Part shown: in pieces, positions 26,200 to 34,953 of the stretch
How the letters are laid out: the number at the start of each line of letters is the position of its first letter
How positions within the stretch are numbered: position 1 is the stretch's first letter
Source: Tamlana sp. 2_MG-2023
GTDB taxonomy: Bacteria > Bacteroidota > Bacteroidia > Flavobacteriales > Flavobacteriaceae
Direction of reading: 5' to 3'
DNA length: 64,000 bases
NCBI RefSeq assembly: GCF_030548465.1
Contig: NZ_JAUOSF010000001.1
Span: 124,001-188,000 of the forward strand
Notes under the pieces: generated by a model
Database searches by the model: none
What the model was told of the DNA's origin: nothing
The model's input: only the letters and a program-made list of their open reading frames with translations
Position numbers and translations under genes: made by a program

Positions 26200-26223
26200 A
26201 TATTATTAACTTGTAATTAGAAA

Positions 26224-26652
26224 TTATTTGATCTCTACAAGCTCTAAATCGAATGTTAAATCTTGACCAGCTAAAGGGTGATTTGCATCAACGATGATGT
26301 ATTCATCATGTACTTCAGCAACTCTAAATTGAACTTCTCTACCATCAGGATCTTTAGATGCTAAGCCCATCCCAACTTCAGGAGCCATATCTTGAGGTAA
26401 TTGTTCTTTTTTTACTTCATATAATAATTCTTGACGCACATCTCCGTAAGCTTCAGCAACAGGAATGTTAACTGTCTTTTTCTCGTTTACTTTCATGTCA
26501 ATAATACCTGCTTCAAAACCAGGAATAAGCATACCTTGACCTAGAGTTACTTCTAAAGGTTCTCTTTCCAAAGAGCTGTCAAAAACTTGACCATTTCCTA
26601 ATTTTCCTGTGTAATGAACTTTTACGGTATCATTTTCTTTTACTTGACTCAT
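26224..26652 (-). CDS. FKBP-type peptidyl-prolyl isomerase, SlyD-like
   Basis: 142 residues. N-terminal FKBP half (VKVHYTGKL, GQVFDSS, GQGMLIPGFEAG), an inserted chaperone-like domain (about 68-120), and the closing strand with NHPLAGQDLTFDLELVEI. This is the SlyD layout, but the metal-binding His-rich tail is absent. It assists proline isomerisation and folding in the cytosol. Single gene with its own promoter and terminator. Confidence 0.93.
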   Translation of the reverse strand: MSQVKENDTVKVHYTGKLGNGQVFDSSLEREPLEVTLGQGMLIPGFEAGIIDMKVNEKKTVNIPVAEAYGDVRQELLYEVKKEQLPQDMAPEVGMGLASKDPDGREVQFRVAEVHDEYIIVDANHPLAGQDLTFDLELVEIK

Positions 26653-26688
26653 AAATAATTATGTTTACTGTTTTAATAAATCGAAGGG

Positions 26689-26696
26689 CAAAGCTA
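26689..26696 (-). promoter_or_regulatory. -7 element upstream of the FKBP gene
   Basis: TAGCTTTG on the minus strand fits TAnnTTTG and predicts a transcript start near 26685, about 33 bases before the ATG. No clear -33 TTG was found at the normal spacing. Confidence 0.5.
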
Positions 26697-26815
26697 CAAT
26701 TTATGAATTGAACGTCACAGTTTTATACGTTAAATACTGTTAATTGTTGACTTTGTGATGCTTAGGTTTCTGTAGAAGACATTACTAAGTCCTTGTATGT
26801 AAATAAATGAAGGTT

Positions 26816-27322
26816 TTAAGGTTTAGGATGCCTTACGGGGAATTCAATCACTTCTAAATTATCAATTTTCTGGCCATCTATAGTAAAGCGCAGCATGGTT
26901 CTCACTTTGTGAAATCCGTGTTTACCAACAGCTCCAGGATTCATATGAATTAAGTTCAGCTTTTTGTCTGGCATCACCTTTAGAATATGGGAGTGCCCAC
27001 AAATGAATAAACGAGGAGGGTTGACTTTAATTTCATCTATTACTCTCACATTATATTTAGGTGGGTAGCCACCAATGTGGGTGATCCAAACATCAACACC
27101 TTCACACATAAAACGGTTGTGTTCTGGAAATTCTACGCGAATTTCAGCGTCATCAATATTGCCGTAAACACCCCGAAGCGGCTTTAGCTTTTTAATAGCA
27201 TCGGTCACTTGTAAATCACCTATGTCACCAGCATGCCAAACTTCATCTGCTTGTTTTACATATTTTAAAATATCAGCGTCCATATAGCTGTGCGTATCGG
27301 AAAGCAGTAGGATTTTAGTCAT
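26816..27322 (-). CDS. YfcE/MJ0936-type metallophosphoesterase
   Basis: 168 residues, whole-length calcineurin-like phosphoesterase. Metal-binding motifs appear in order: LSDTHSYMD, HAGDIGD, GVYGNID, a His in ITHIGG, and ICGHSH. Members of this family hydrolyse phosphodiesters in vitro; the natural substrate is mostly unknown. It is divergent from truA with 87 bases between them. Confidence 0.9.
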   Translation of the reverse strand: MTKILLLSDTHSYMDADILKYVKQADEVWHAGDIGDLQVTDAIKKLKPLRGVYGNIDDAEIRVEFPEHNRFMCEGVDVWITHIGGYPPKYNVRVIDEIKVNPPRLFICGHSHILKVMPDKKLNLIHMNPGAVGKHGFHKVRTMLRFTIDGQKIDNLEVIEFPVRHPKP

Positions 27323-27378
27323 GAAAATCTTTTAATATAGAATTAAGATGCAGACTTCTTAAGAAGCATAAAACTGCC

Positions 27379-27386
27379 TATCTTTG
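27379..27386 (+). promoter_or_regulatory. -7 element upstream of truA
   Basis: TATCTTTG fits TAnnTTTG and predicts a transcript start near 27390, twenty bases before the TTG start codon of truA. Confidence 0.5.
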
Positions 27387-27409
27387 TTGATTGAACAAAT
27401 GTATTAAAA

Positions 27410-28153
27410 TTGAGATATTTTTTAGAACTTTCTTATAACGGAAAACCTTATCACGGTTGGCAAAATCAGCCCAATGCGATTTCAGTGCAAGAGGTTTTAG
27501 AAAAGGCCTTATCAACTATTCTGGGAGAAGCTATTTCAATCATGGGTGCGGGCAGAACAGATGCTGGTGTACATGCTTCGCAAATGTTTGCACATTTTGA
27601 TACCGATGTTGTTTTTGAAAACAGCAATTTACTTTATAAGCTTAATTCATATTTGCCAATAGATATTGCAGTTCATGATGTTTTTAAGGTTAAGCCCGAA
27701 GCCCATACGCGATTTAATGCGTTAAGTAGACAGTATTTGTATCGTATTACGACCAAAAAAAATGTATTTCAATACCAAAATACGTATTTCGTAAAGAAGC
27801 CTTTAGATATTGATAAAATGAATGCTGCGTGTCAGGTGTTATTTCAATACAAGGATTTTCAATGCTTTTCAAAAAGTAATACCGATGTGAAAACTTATAA
27901 TTGTGACATCATGAAAGCAGAATGGTTTTATAAAGATGATGAGCTTCATTTTATTATCAAAGCCGATCGTTTTTTGCGTAACATGGTACGTGCGATTGTT
28001 GGAACTATGATCAACATCGGATTAGGGAAAATGGAAGTTGAAGCATTACATGATATTATCAAATCTAAAAGTAGGTGTGAAGCCGGTTTTTCGGTACCAG
28101 CACACGGTTTGTTTTTAACGCATATTGAATACCCAGAAGATATAAGATATTAA
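27410..28153 (+). CDS. truA: tRNA pseudouridine(38-40) synthase TruA
   Basis: 247 residues. The catalytic Asp51 lies in AGRTDAGVHA. RFNALSRQYLYRI, FQCFSK and FLRNMVRAIVGT are further family blocks. It modifies uridines in the tRNA anticodon stem. The start codon is TTG (27410): no in-frame ATG exists between it and the upstream stop, and the protein begins at the expected RYFLELSYNG. Eight bases before the ABC exporter gene, so probably one operon. Confidence 0.95.
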   Translation: MRYFLELSYNGKPYHGWQNQPNAISVQEVLEKALSTILGEAISIMGAGRTDAGVHASQMFAHFDTDVVFENSNLLYKLNSYLPIDIAVHDVFKVKPEAHTRFNALSRQYLYRITTKKNVFQYQNTYFVKKPLDIDKMNAACQVLFQYKDFQCFSKSNTDVKTYNCDIMKAEWFYKDDELHFIIKADRFLRNMVRAIVGTMINIGLGKMEVEALHDIIKSKSRCEAGFSVPAHGLFLTHIEYPEDIRY

Positions 28154-28161
28154 GACTTTAG

Positions 28162-29931
28162 ATGAGTAAACCAAAAGAAAATTTATTTGACTTTCAGCTT
28201 TTTAAGCGGCTTTTTGACTATATAAAACCTTATAGAACGGTTTTTTATGGTCTTATTGTATGTGTGATTTTGTTGGCAATTTTTAGTGCAGCAACACCTT
28301 ATTTAACCAAATATGCCATAGATGAAAGTATCACCAAAAAGGAAGAGAGAGACTTTTTGTTTTATGTGGTTATCATGCTGGCGGTACTTTTAATTTCAAC
28401 CGTCCTTCAGTTGTTATTTATCTATTACGCCACATGGTTAGGTCAGAATTTAGTGGTTGATGTGCGTATAAAATTATTCAACCATTTACTGCGGTTTAAA
28501 ATGAAGTATTACGATAATTCTTCGGTAGGGGTTTTAATCACCAGAGCAGTAACCGATATGGAACGTATTGCAGATATTTTTGGTCAGGGATTATTTATGA
28601 TTGTTCGTGATTTATTGACTATGCTTGTTGTTTTTGGGGTTATGGTGTATATCAATTTTCAGCTAAGTTTGATTGTTTTTGCCATGTTACCACTGTTGTT
28701 ATACGCGACACGTGTGTTTCAGAAGTATATGAAAAAGGCTTTTGAAGAAGTACGAAATGAAGTCTCAAATTTAAATTCCTTTGTGCAAGAGCGTTTAACT
28801 GGAATGAAAATTTTGCAACTTTTTACGCGTGAAGATATAGAATATAAAAATTTCAAAGCCATTAACGAACGTCATAAAAAAGGCTGGTTAAAAACCGTTT
28901 GGTATAACTCTATTTTCTTTCCCTTGGCCGATTTATCAGCGTCAATTACTATTGGTTTAGTAGCTTGGTATGGTGGATTAAACGTTGTTATGGAAGATAG
29001 CACTGTCTCTCAAGGTGATTTAGTAGCCTTCATAATGTTCGTACCCATGCTTTTTAGGCCTTTACGACAAATAGCCGATAAATTTAATACCCTTCAAATG
29101 GGGATGGTAGCCGCTAACAGAGTTTTTAAAGTGATTGATACCACCTCTCAAATTGATGACCATGGTACACATGTTGCCGATAATTTTAAAGGTGCGATTG
29201 CTTTTGATAAGGTTTATTTTAATTACGTTGAAGATGAAACCGTTTTAAAAGGGATTTCCTTTGATGTGAAAGCAGGTGAAACCATTGCTATTGTTGGAGC
29301 AACTGGAGCAGGGAAATCAACCATTATAAATTTACTAAACCGTTTTTATGAAATTAAATCGGGCGTTATTTCTGTTGATGGTGTCGATATAAAACAAGTA
29401 ACTTTAGCTTCCTTAAGAACGCAAATAGCTGTGGTATTGCAAGATGTATTTTTGTTTGCAGATACCATTATGAATAACATAACCTTAAATCACCCAGAAA
29501 TTACTGAAGAGCAAGTGTTTCAAGCGGCGAAAGATATTGGAATTCACGATTTTATTATGTCCCTTCCAAATGGTTATAATTATAATGTGAAAGAACGTGG
29601 TGTCATGTTGTCTTCGGGGCAGCGTCAACTCATTTCCTTTTTACGTGCTTATGTCACCAATCCAAGTATTTTAGTATTGGATGAAGCAACATCATCGGTT
29701 GATTCCTATTCAGAACAACTCATTCAAACAGCAACCGATAAAATCACCAAAGGCAGAACTTCCATCGTGATTGCCCATCGTTTAGCAACCATTCAAAAAG
29801 CAGATAAAATTCTTGTTATGGATGCTGGTGAAATTGTAGAACAAGGCACGCACGAGCAATTACTCAAAAAAGAAAACGGTTACTACAAAAACTTGTATGA
29901 AGTGCAGTTTTTGAAGGAACATGTGGCTTAG
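28162..29931 (+). CDS. MsbA-like ABC exporter, fused membrane and ATPase domains
   Basis: 589 residues. Six membrane helices (about 20-310) with the FxxLMRQ-like coupling region, then a complete ATPase: Walker A GATGAGKST, Q-loop VLQDVFLF, signature LSSGQRQ, Walker B ILVLDEATSSVD and switch His in IAHRLATI. This is a useful contrast to the degenerate ABC protein at 4772-6439. Probable substrates are lipids or drugs. It follows truA closely. Confidence 0.92.
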   Translation: MSKPKENLFDFQLFKRLFDYIKPYRTVFYGLIVCVILLAIFSAATPYLTKYAIDESITKKEERDFLFYVVIMLAVLLISTVLQLLFIYYATWLGQNLVVDVRIKLFNHLLRFKMKYYDNSSVGVLITRAVTDMERIADIFGQGLFMIVRDLLTMLVVFGVMVYINFQLSLIVFAMLPLLLYATRVFQKYMKKAFEEVRNEVSNLNSFVQERLTGMKILQLFTREDIEYKNFKAINERHKKGWLKTVWYNSIFFPLADLSASITIGLVAWYGGLNVVMEDSTVSQGDLVAFIMFVPMLFRPLRQIADKFNTLQMGMVAANRVFKVIDTTSQIDDHGTHVADNFKGAIAFDKVYFNYVEDETVLKGISFDVKAGETIAIVGATGAGKSTIINLLNRFYEIKSGVISVDGVDIKQVTLASLRTQIAVVLQDVFLFADTIMNNITLNHPEITEEQVFQAAKDIGIHDFIMSLPNGYNYNVKERGVMLSSGQRQLISFLRAYVTNPSILVLDEATSSVDSYSEQLIQTATDKITKGRTSIVIAHRLATIQKADKILVMDAGEIVEQGTHEQLLKKENGYYKNLYEVQFLKEHVA

Positions 29932-30011
29932 AGGAGGGTTATTTATTGTTGTTCATTAACACACTCAGCCGAAAACTAATTCTGAATCTAAATTATTTAA
30001 ATATTTTTTCT

Positions 30012-30035
30012 TAACTTTGTATCCAGGTAGATACA
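30012..30035 (+). promoter_or_regulatory. Promoter and candidate operator of the RelE-type toxin-antitoxin operon
   Basis: TAACTTTG (30012-30019) is a TAnnTTTG -7 element 22 bases before the toxin ATG. TGTATC-N6-GATACA (30018-30035) is an inverted repeat overlapping the predicted transcript start, where an antitoxin repressor would bind. Confidence 0.6.
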
Positions 30036-30041
30036 GTTTTT

Positions 30042-30341
30042 ATGTTCTTTATTGAGAAAACAAATGAATTTGACAAATGGCTGAGAAAGCTAAAAGACTT
30101 TAAAGCAAAAGCCAAAATTTTATTCAGAATTCAAAAATTAGAGACTAATGAACACTTCGGCGATTGCAAAACTATTGGCGAAGGAATTCGGGAAATGCGA
30201 ATAAATTTTGCAAAAGGCTACAGAGTTTACTTCAAAGAAAAGGATGGTAAAATAATTATTCTTCTGATTGGTGGAGATAAATCAACACAACAAAAGGACA
30301 TCGAGAAAGCAAAAGTGATTTGGAAAAAATTAAATAAATAG
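30042..30341 (+). CDS. RelE/HigB-type toxin (Gp49-like family)
   Basis: 99 residues of the phage-derived Gp49-like / RelE superfamily. Features are the N-terminal EKTNEFDKWLRKLKD, central GEGIREMRINFAKGYRVYF and C-terminal ILLIGGDKSTQQKDI. The conserved Arg and Tyr of GYRVYF and the terminal Lys-rich helix fit ribosome-dependent mRNA interferases. The partner antitoxin begins three bases after its stop, with the toxin first as in HigBA systems. Confidence 0.88.
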   Translation: MFFIEKTNEFDKWLRKLKDFKAKAKILFRIQKLETNEHFGDCKTIGEGIREMRINFAKGYRVYFKEKDGKIIILLIGGDKSTQQKDIEKAKVIWKKLNK

Positions 30342-30344
30342 AAA

Positions 30345-30629
30345 ATGGGAACTTCAAGATTTGAAATAGCTGATTATTTGGACAGTAAAGAAATGATTGC
30401 GGAATATCTTAACACTGTTTTGGAAGAAGGTAATAATGCAGATATAATCAACGCAATCGGACATATTGCAAAGGCTATCGGAATGACAAAAATTGCGGAG
30501 GAAACTGGGTTAAGTAGACCAAGTTTATATAAAGCACTATCTGAGGGAGCGAAACCTCAATTCGCAACGATTATGAAAGTATTAAAAGCAATAGGAGGAC
30601 AAATACAGATAAATCCTGCGTCTGCTTAA
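30345..30629 (+). CDS. HigA-like addiction module antidote protein
   Basis: 94 residues with a helix-turn-helix at about 50-78 (MTKIAEETGLSRPSLYKAL), matching the probable addiction-module antidote family usually paired with Gp49-like toxins. The N-terminal part (DYLDSKEMIAEYLNTVLEEG) is the family lead-in. It should neutralise the toxin and repress the shared promoter. Confidence 0.9.
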   Translation: MGTSRFEIADYLDSKEMIAEYLNTVLEEGNNADIINAIGHIAKAIGMTKIAEETGLSRPSLYKALSEGAKPQFATIMKVLKAIGGQIQINPASA

Positions 30630-30640
30630 AATAACGCACC

Positions 30641-30838
30641 ACAACAATGCCTATACTTAATACGGGTTTTGGTGCTTAATCAAAAGTTTAGTTTGTATTT
30701 GCAAAGTCCGCCATATCTTTTGATTTGGCTTTATTTCTAAAAAAGATAAAACAAAATAAAAAGATTTGGCTAAGTGTTTAAACTGAAAAGTTATTACTTT
30801 TAAATCCCGTACTAAGCATAGCTGAGAACGTTGTAAAC
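30641..30838. repeat. Cassette-spacer repeat R1
   Basis: Between the antidote and hydroxylase genes. It aligns over its length with 32224-32373: CGGGTTTTGGTGCTTAAT, AAAGTCCGCC, CTTTTGATTTGGCT, AAGTG, ATTACTTTTAAATCCC, AGCATAGC and GAACGTT all recur in order. R1 has an extra segment of about 41 bases bounded by two GATTTGGCT (30722-30730 and 30763-30771). Short complementary ends ACAAC and GTTGT. Confidence 0.85.
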
Positions 30839-30892
30839 ACATAATAACATGATCAGTCAAACATCTTACAATAAAGAAATATTGAATATATT

Positions 30893-31546
30893 ATGGAGTT
30901 AAAAAATCCAATTACTTTTTTTTCACTACTAATAATAGCGAATATTTTCACCTATATATTAACTATTGCAATTAGTAAGTTGTGGAATAAAATATACAAT
31001 TATCAAGAAGATCTGCTTAAAAAGGAAATAATAGGTTCAATACTTATTTTGTGTATAAATATTATAATAGCCATACCTGGCTATATATTATGGGTTAATG
31101 ATTTAATTATATTTTCTGAATACAATATTTGGTTCTCTTTTGTTGCTGTATTCTTGTTAATGGATTTTTTAATGTATGCTTTACACTATCTATCTCATCG
31201 TTTAAGTTTATTAAAAAAAATTCACTCAAAACATCACGAACATTCAGATAAATTTAATTCTGTTAGTTTATATCATATGTCTCCTTGGGAAGCTATATTT
31301 TTCGGATTATTACTAACTTTGATAACTGTTTTGTTTCAGTTTAATATTTATGGTTTTATTTTATTTTTATTTTTCAATTGGCTGTATGGTTTAATAACAC
31401 ATTTAAATGGGAACACCTACAAACCTTTCTTATTTATCTTCACAACAAATACATTTCATAAAGCTCATCATAAGCTTAATAATGGGAATTTTGGATTTTA
31501 TACATTTTTTTGGGATAAATTATTTAAAACAGAGGCGAAAAGATGA
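30893..31546 (+). CDS. Fatty acid hydroxylase / sterol desaturase family membrane protein
   Basis: 217 residues with about five membrane helices. The di-iron histidine motifs are present: HYLSHR, HSKHHEH, a His in ITHLNG, and FHKAHH. The family hydroxylates lipids, carotenoids or sterols at the membrane, using oxygen. Substrate unknown. It is a lone cargo gene of the accessory island, flanked by repeat-like spacers, and very AT-rich compared with the genes outside the island. Confidence 0.85.
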   Translation: MELKNPITFFSLLIIANIFTYILTIAISKLWNKIYNYQEDLLKKEIIGSILILCINIIIAIPGYILWVNDLIIFSEYNIWFSFVAVFLLMDFLMYALHYLSHRLSLLKKIHSKHHEHSDKFNSVSLYHMSPWEAIFFGLLLTLITVLFQFNIYGFILFLFFNWLYGLITHLNGNTYKPFLFIFTTNTFHKAHHKLNNGNFGFYTFFWDKLFKTEAKR

Positions 31547-31677
31547 AATGCGTTTGCTAACAATGTATAAAAAAACACATGGCTTTTGTGTTAACTCCAA
31601 AGGTCTTTGTTTATAAGTGAAGTCCACTAAATATAAAACTTGGTGTATTTATAAGATAAAATAAAAGCAAAATATTA

Positions 31678-32238
31678 ATGAAAAATAGAAAAGCTTTATT
31701 AGTAATTGATATGCAAAAAGGCTCTTTCACGCCAAAAAAACCAAGATTTGACACAACTGGAGTTATTAGGCGAATCAACATTCTTTCAGAATTATTTCGC
31801 AAATTAAACTTTCCCGTTATTTGTATCCAACACGACGGAACAGGAACCGGTGAATTTGAAAAGTATAGTACCGATTGGCAAATTTTGGATGATTTAATCA
31901 TATTAGCTAATGATGTTCGAATTGATAAATATGCAAATGATGTCTTTTACAGATCGCAACTTCAGTTAATGCTTAAAAAATTAAATGTAAATGAATTAGT
32001 TATTACCGGCTGCGCAACTGATTTTTGTGTAGAATCTACTATCCAATCCGCACTAATAAAGGATTACAATATAACTGTTGTTGAAGATGGACATACAACA
32101 GGGGAAAGACCACACTTAAATGCTAGACAAGTAATTGAGCATTATAACTGGGTTTGGAGAAATATGATACCGACAAAAGGGAAGATCAAAGTAGAAAAAG
32201 CGGAAGAAATAAAAACGTTACACCAACTATACCTATAA
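31678..32238 (+). CDS. Isochorismatase-like cysteine hydrolase
   Basis: 186 residues. The catalytic Asp is in LVIDMQKGSF, a Lys in RIDKYANDVF, and the nucleophile Cys in ITGCATDFCVEST. These are the triad of the isochorismatase/nicotinamidase superfamily, acting on amides or vinyl ethers. Substrate not predictable. Spacer repeat R2 begins at the very end of the gene and overlaps its last codons. Confidence 0.88.
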   Translation: MKNRKALLVIDMQKGSFTPKKPRFDTTGVIRRINILSELFRKLNFPVICIQHDGTGTGEFEKYSTDWQILDDLIILANDVRIDKYANDVFYRSQLQLMLKKLNVNELVITGCATDFCVESTIQSALIKDYNITVVEDGHTTGERPHLNARQVIEHYNWVWRNMIPTKGKIKVEKAEEIKTLHQLYL

Positions 32239-32373
32239 TTAATTAGGGTTTGGTGTTTAATTCAAAAGTTAGTATGTATTTACTAAGTCCACAAAACCTT
32301 TTGATTTGGCTAAGTGCTTATTAGGAAATTAACTACTTTTAAATCCCCTACAAAGTATAGCAGAACGTTCTCC
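32224..32373. repeat. Cassette-spacer repeat R2
   Basis: Copy of R1 without the 41-base insertion: AGGGTTTGGTGTTTAATT, TACTAAGTCC, CCTTTTGATTTGGCTAAGTG, CTACTTTTAAATCCCC, AGTATAGCAGAACGTT. It overlaps the last 15 bases of the isochorismatase-like gene. The following 140 bases to the next gene show nothing clear, apart from AAACTTGGTGTTAATTT near 32487, which resembles text near 31640. Confidence 0.85.
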
Positions 32374-32515
32374 ATGGAAAAATAATTAACTAGTTTCCAT
32401 CTACTTAGAAAACACTATGAGTTTTCTTATGTTTCGTTTCATTTTGTCTAAATTAGGCCTTTAATCACGTAGCTAGTCTCATACATAAACTTGGTGTTAA
32501 TTTAAAAAACTGAAA

Positions 32516-32971
32516 ATGGAGATTAGAGAAATACATAGAGATGAATATACCATTTCGACCGATAAGAATAAATTAGATGTTTTGAGTATCCACAACTTCC
32601 TTGCAAAAGAAACTGATTGGGCTAATGGAATTCCAATCAATACTTTGAAAACATCAATTGAAAACTCTTTGAATTTTGGGCTTTACTGCGAAAACAAACA
32701 AATTGGTTTTGCTAGAATAATTTCAGACTATTCAACAATTGCATATTTAGGAGATGTATATATTCTAAAGGAATATAGAGGAAAAGGATTAAGTAAATGG
32801 TTGATAAAAGAAATAATGGAACATCCAAATCTTCAAGGATTAAGACGTTGGATTTTATTAACCAATACAGCAGAATGGCTTTATAAAAAATTCGAATTTA
32901 GGGAGTTATCTAATCCTGAATTTTATATGGAAAAGCATAATTCAAATGTTTATAGCGAAGAAAAAAACTAA
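32516..32971 (+). CDS. GNAT-family N-acetyltransferase
   Basis: 151 residues. The acetyl-CoA motif appears as DVYILKEYRGKGLSKWLIKE, with R-x-x-G-x-G/A form RGKGLS, followed by the strand RWILLTN and a C-terminal LYKKFEFRE. Substrate unknown. Cargo gene of the island. Confidence 0.88.
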   Translation: MEIREIHRDEYTISTDKNKLDVLSIHNFLAKETDWANGIPINTLKTSIENSLNFGLYCENKQIGFARIISDYSTIAYLGDVYILKEYRGKGLSKWLIKEIMEHPNLQGLRRWILLTNTAEWLYKKFEFRELSNPEFYMEKHNSNVYSEEKN

Positions 32972-32989
32972 TGCCTACTCCGTATAATT

Positions 32990-33125
32990 TAATGATAGCT
33001 CTAGCCTACTTGCGAAAATTCTCCCGTCCCGATAGCAATCAGGATTCTATTAGTTTTATTTGTTAAATTACGGGGTAAACCACGCAACAAATCATATATA
33101 AAAATGCTAGCAGTAAATACATAAA
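32990..33125. repeat. Spacer with a second type of probable dispersed repeat
   Basis: Text such as CTAGCCTACTTGCGAAAATT, AATTACGGGGTAAACCACGC and AATCATATATA fills the space between the acetyltransferase and the Crp-like gene. Only one copy is in the window. I recall similar spacers in other flavobacterial genomes but cannot verify it here. Confidence 0.4.
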
Positions 33126-33689
33126 ATGAGGAACTATCTAGAAACATTTGGAATACTCACCACCGAAGATATTGATTTATTAGAAAAGAAGGTCGTTCTT
33201 AAAAAATTGAAAAAGGGCGAATTTTTTATTAAAGAAGGTCAAACATCTACTGAAGTTGGTTTTGTAACTTCTGGATTATTCAGGTCATTTTATTATTCAT
33301 CATTAGAAGAAGAAGTAACCTATTGTTTTACTTTTTCAAATACATTTGTGAGTGCATATTCTTCGTTTTTATCTCAAAATAAAACTGTTGAGAATATTCA
33401 AGCCCTAACCGATACTGAAATTTTAACGATATCTAGGCGTGATATTTTAAAATTGGAGGAATCAAGTACCAATTGGTTGAAGTTTTTTAAACTCATCGCA
33501 GAACAAGAATATATCAAAATGGAAAAAAGGATATTCCTGTTGCAAAAGGAATCTGCTGAAAAAAGGTATCGAGATTTACTCGAAAATCATCCAGAATTTT
33601 TGCAATTAATACCTCTTAACTTCCTTTCTTCATATTTAGGGATTACTCAAAGACATTTAAGCCGAATAAGAAAGGCGATTTCGAATTAG
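33126..33689 (+). CDS. Crp/Fnr-family regulator, cyclic-nucleotide-binding-domain type
   Basis: 187 residues. The barrel (about 15-120) contains KKGEFFIKEGQTSTEVGFV and the C-terminal part has NFLSSYLGITQRHLSRIRK, a helix-turn-helix (about 158-184). No cysteines are placed for an Fe-S cluster, unlike the Fnr-type gene at 16923. It is directly upstream of a quinone reductase-like gene on the same strand, 63 bases apart, and may regulate it. Confidence 0.87.
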   Translation: MRNYLETFGILTTEDIDLLEKKVVLKKLKKGEFFIKEGQTSTEVGFVTSGLFRSFYYSSLEEEVTYCFTFSNTFVSAYSSFLSQNKTVENIQALTDTEILTISRRDILKLEESSTNWLKFFKLIAEQEYIKMEKRIFLLQKESAEKRYRDLLENHPEFLQLIPLNFLSSYLGITQRHLSRIRKAISN

Positions 33690-33752
33690 ACAAATGTCCT
33701 TTTAAAGAAGCTTGATGACACAGTTCTTTGTAAAAAAAAACATAGAACAAAT

Positions 33753-34331
33753 ATGAAACACGTACTGATTATTAATGGGCATCCAGATAAAGAGAGTTTT
33801 AATTATGCGTTATCTGAGGCTTACAAGAAAGGTGTAAATAAAACAGATTCAATACTGAGCCAAATTAACATCGCGGAATTGGAGTTTAACCCTAATCTGC
33901 AATTTGGTTACCGAAAAAGAACAGCATTGGAACCCGATTTAGTTGATGCTATTGATAAAATAAAACAAGCTGACCATATCGTGTGGGTATTTCCAGTGTG
34001 GTGGTATAGCTACCCTGCATTAATGAAAGGGTTTATTGATAGAACATTTCTGCCTGGGATTACTTACCAACTCATTGATGGGAAACCATTTCCAGAAAAA
34101 CTCTTGAAAGGTAAATCGGCACGATTGATTATTACAGCAGACACTCCTAAATGGTACGATTTTTTAATTATGAAAAGACCAGCAATAAACCAATTTAAAA
34201 AAGGAACTTTACAATTTTGCGGAATAAACCCCGTTAAAGTCACTTATATTTCAACAATTAAAAGTTCAAGTTCCGTTTTTAGAAAAAAATGGTTGGAAAA
34301 AATAGCTTTGTTAGGAGAAAGTATACAATAA
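33753..34331 (+). CDS. NAD(P)H-dependent flavodoxin-fold oxidoreductase (NQO-like)
   Basis: 192 residues. N-terminal INGHPDKESFNYALSEA is the FMN/FAD loop of the NAD(P)H:quinone oxidoreductase family. VWVFPVWWYSYPALMKGFID is the isoalloxazine-binding segment, followed by a C-terminal CGINPVKV strand. It probably carries out two-electron reduction of quinones or electrophiles. It pairs with the preceding Crp-like regulator. Confidence 0.88.
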   Translation: MKHVLIINGHPDKESFNYALSEAYKKGVNKTDSILSQINIAELEFNPNLQFGYRKRTALEPDLVDAIDKIKQADHIVWVFPVWWYSYPALMKGFIDRTFLPGITYQLIDGKPFPEKLLKGKSARLIITADTPKWYDFLIMKRPAINQFKKGTLQFCGINPVKVTYISTIKSSSSVFRKKWLEKIALLGESIQ

Positions 34332-34482
34332 CTATGATTAATAGCGTTTGAAATTGGTTGATGACTCAAGCTATAAAGGTTTAATGATTAAGCATTAAAC
34401 CTAATTTCATTACAGATTTAGAAAAGTAATTAAAAAATCCAGAATGGTACTCCTTAAAAGTGCCAACCCTTAAAATTTATAA

Positions 34483-34896
34483 ATGGCAATAGAAAAAGAC
34501 CTCATAAAACGAGAAATACAAAAACTGAATTTATTACTGACAGGTTTAATTGAAAAAATAGGAGGAAGAAACCCAGATGATTATAAAAGTAGAATAGAGG
34601 AGTTGAATGCCGTTTTAAATAATGAATTTAATATGTCATTAAATAATATTTCTGAAATGAAAGCTTCGGAATTAATAAAGCAACTTTCAGAAATAGAAGC
34701 ATCTCATACAGATAAGATCGCTGAATTGATTTATCTAGTTTTGAAGGATTCGTTATCGGTGGATTCTGAAGTAGGTTGTTATAAAAATAAGCTAGCAGCA
34801 AACGCTATTGTGATGATTGATTTTCTGAATGAAAACTCACAGACATTCTCCTTCAAAAGAATGAATATGAAAAATGAACTTCAGCAGTATGTATAG
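34483..34896 (+). CDS. Hypothetical helical protein
   Basis: 137 residues, not recognised. The sequence is charged and helical without membrane segment or signal peptide, and looks like a two- or three-helix bundle (KREIQKLNLLLTGLIEKIGG, SRIEELNAVLNNEF, TDKIAELIYLVLKDSL). The single Cys is at SEVGCYK. It lies in the accessory island upstream of the broken ParDE pair, with 57 bases between. It may be a cargo gene of its own cassette. No function assigned. Confidence 0.6.
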   Translation: MAIEKDLIKREIQKLNLLLTGLIEKIGGRNPDDYKSRIEELNAVLNNEFNMSLNNISEMKASELIKQLSEIEASHTDKIAELIYLVLKDSLSVDSEVGCYKNKLAANAIVMIDFLNENSQTFSFKRMNMKNELQQYV

Positions 34897-34953
34897 CTAA
34901 TGGCTTGTTTATGTTACCAATGTTTAGTGATTTTGGATTAAATAGTATTCGAA

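Larger units (their letters stand above)
25773..26223. repeat. 451-base spacer built of repeat remnants
   Basis: No gene seen. About 25811-26010 holds two CACAGAGG / ACGGAGG-type fragments, and 26026-26057 reads GACACAGATTTCACAG.., the inverse of 17737-17770. 26070-26102 is palindrome copy 2, and 26170-26199 is a terminator. Repeat family members here and at 17601-18065 are in opposite orientation. Confidence 0.65.

Noticed and set aside
31407-31616. Plus-strand open frame overlapping the end of the hydroxylase gene
   Set aside because: It is a shifted frame of the hydroxylase C-terminus running into the spacer, without independent support.
30641-32373. Classic integron attC sites
   Set aside because: The spacer repeats lack clear RYYYAAC and GTTRRRY core sites in the right places, and no integron integrase is in the window. 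Kept only as a cassette-like pattern.
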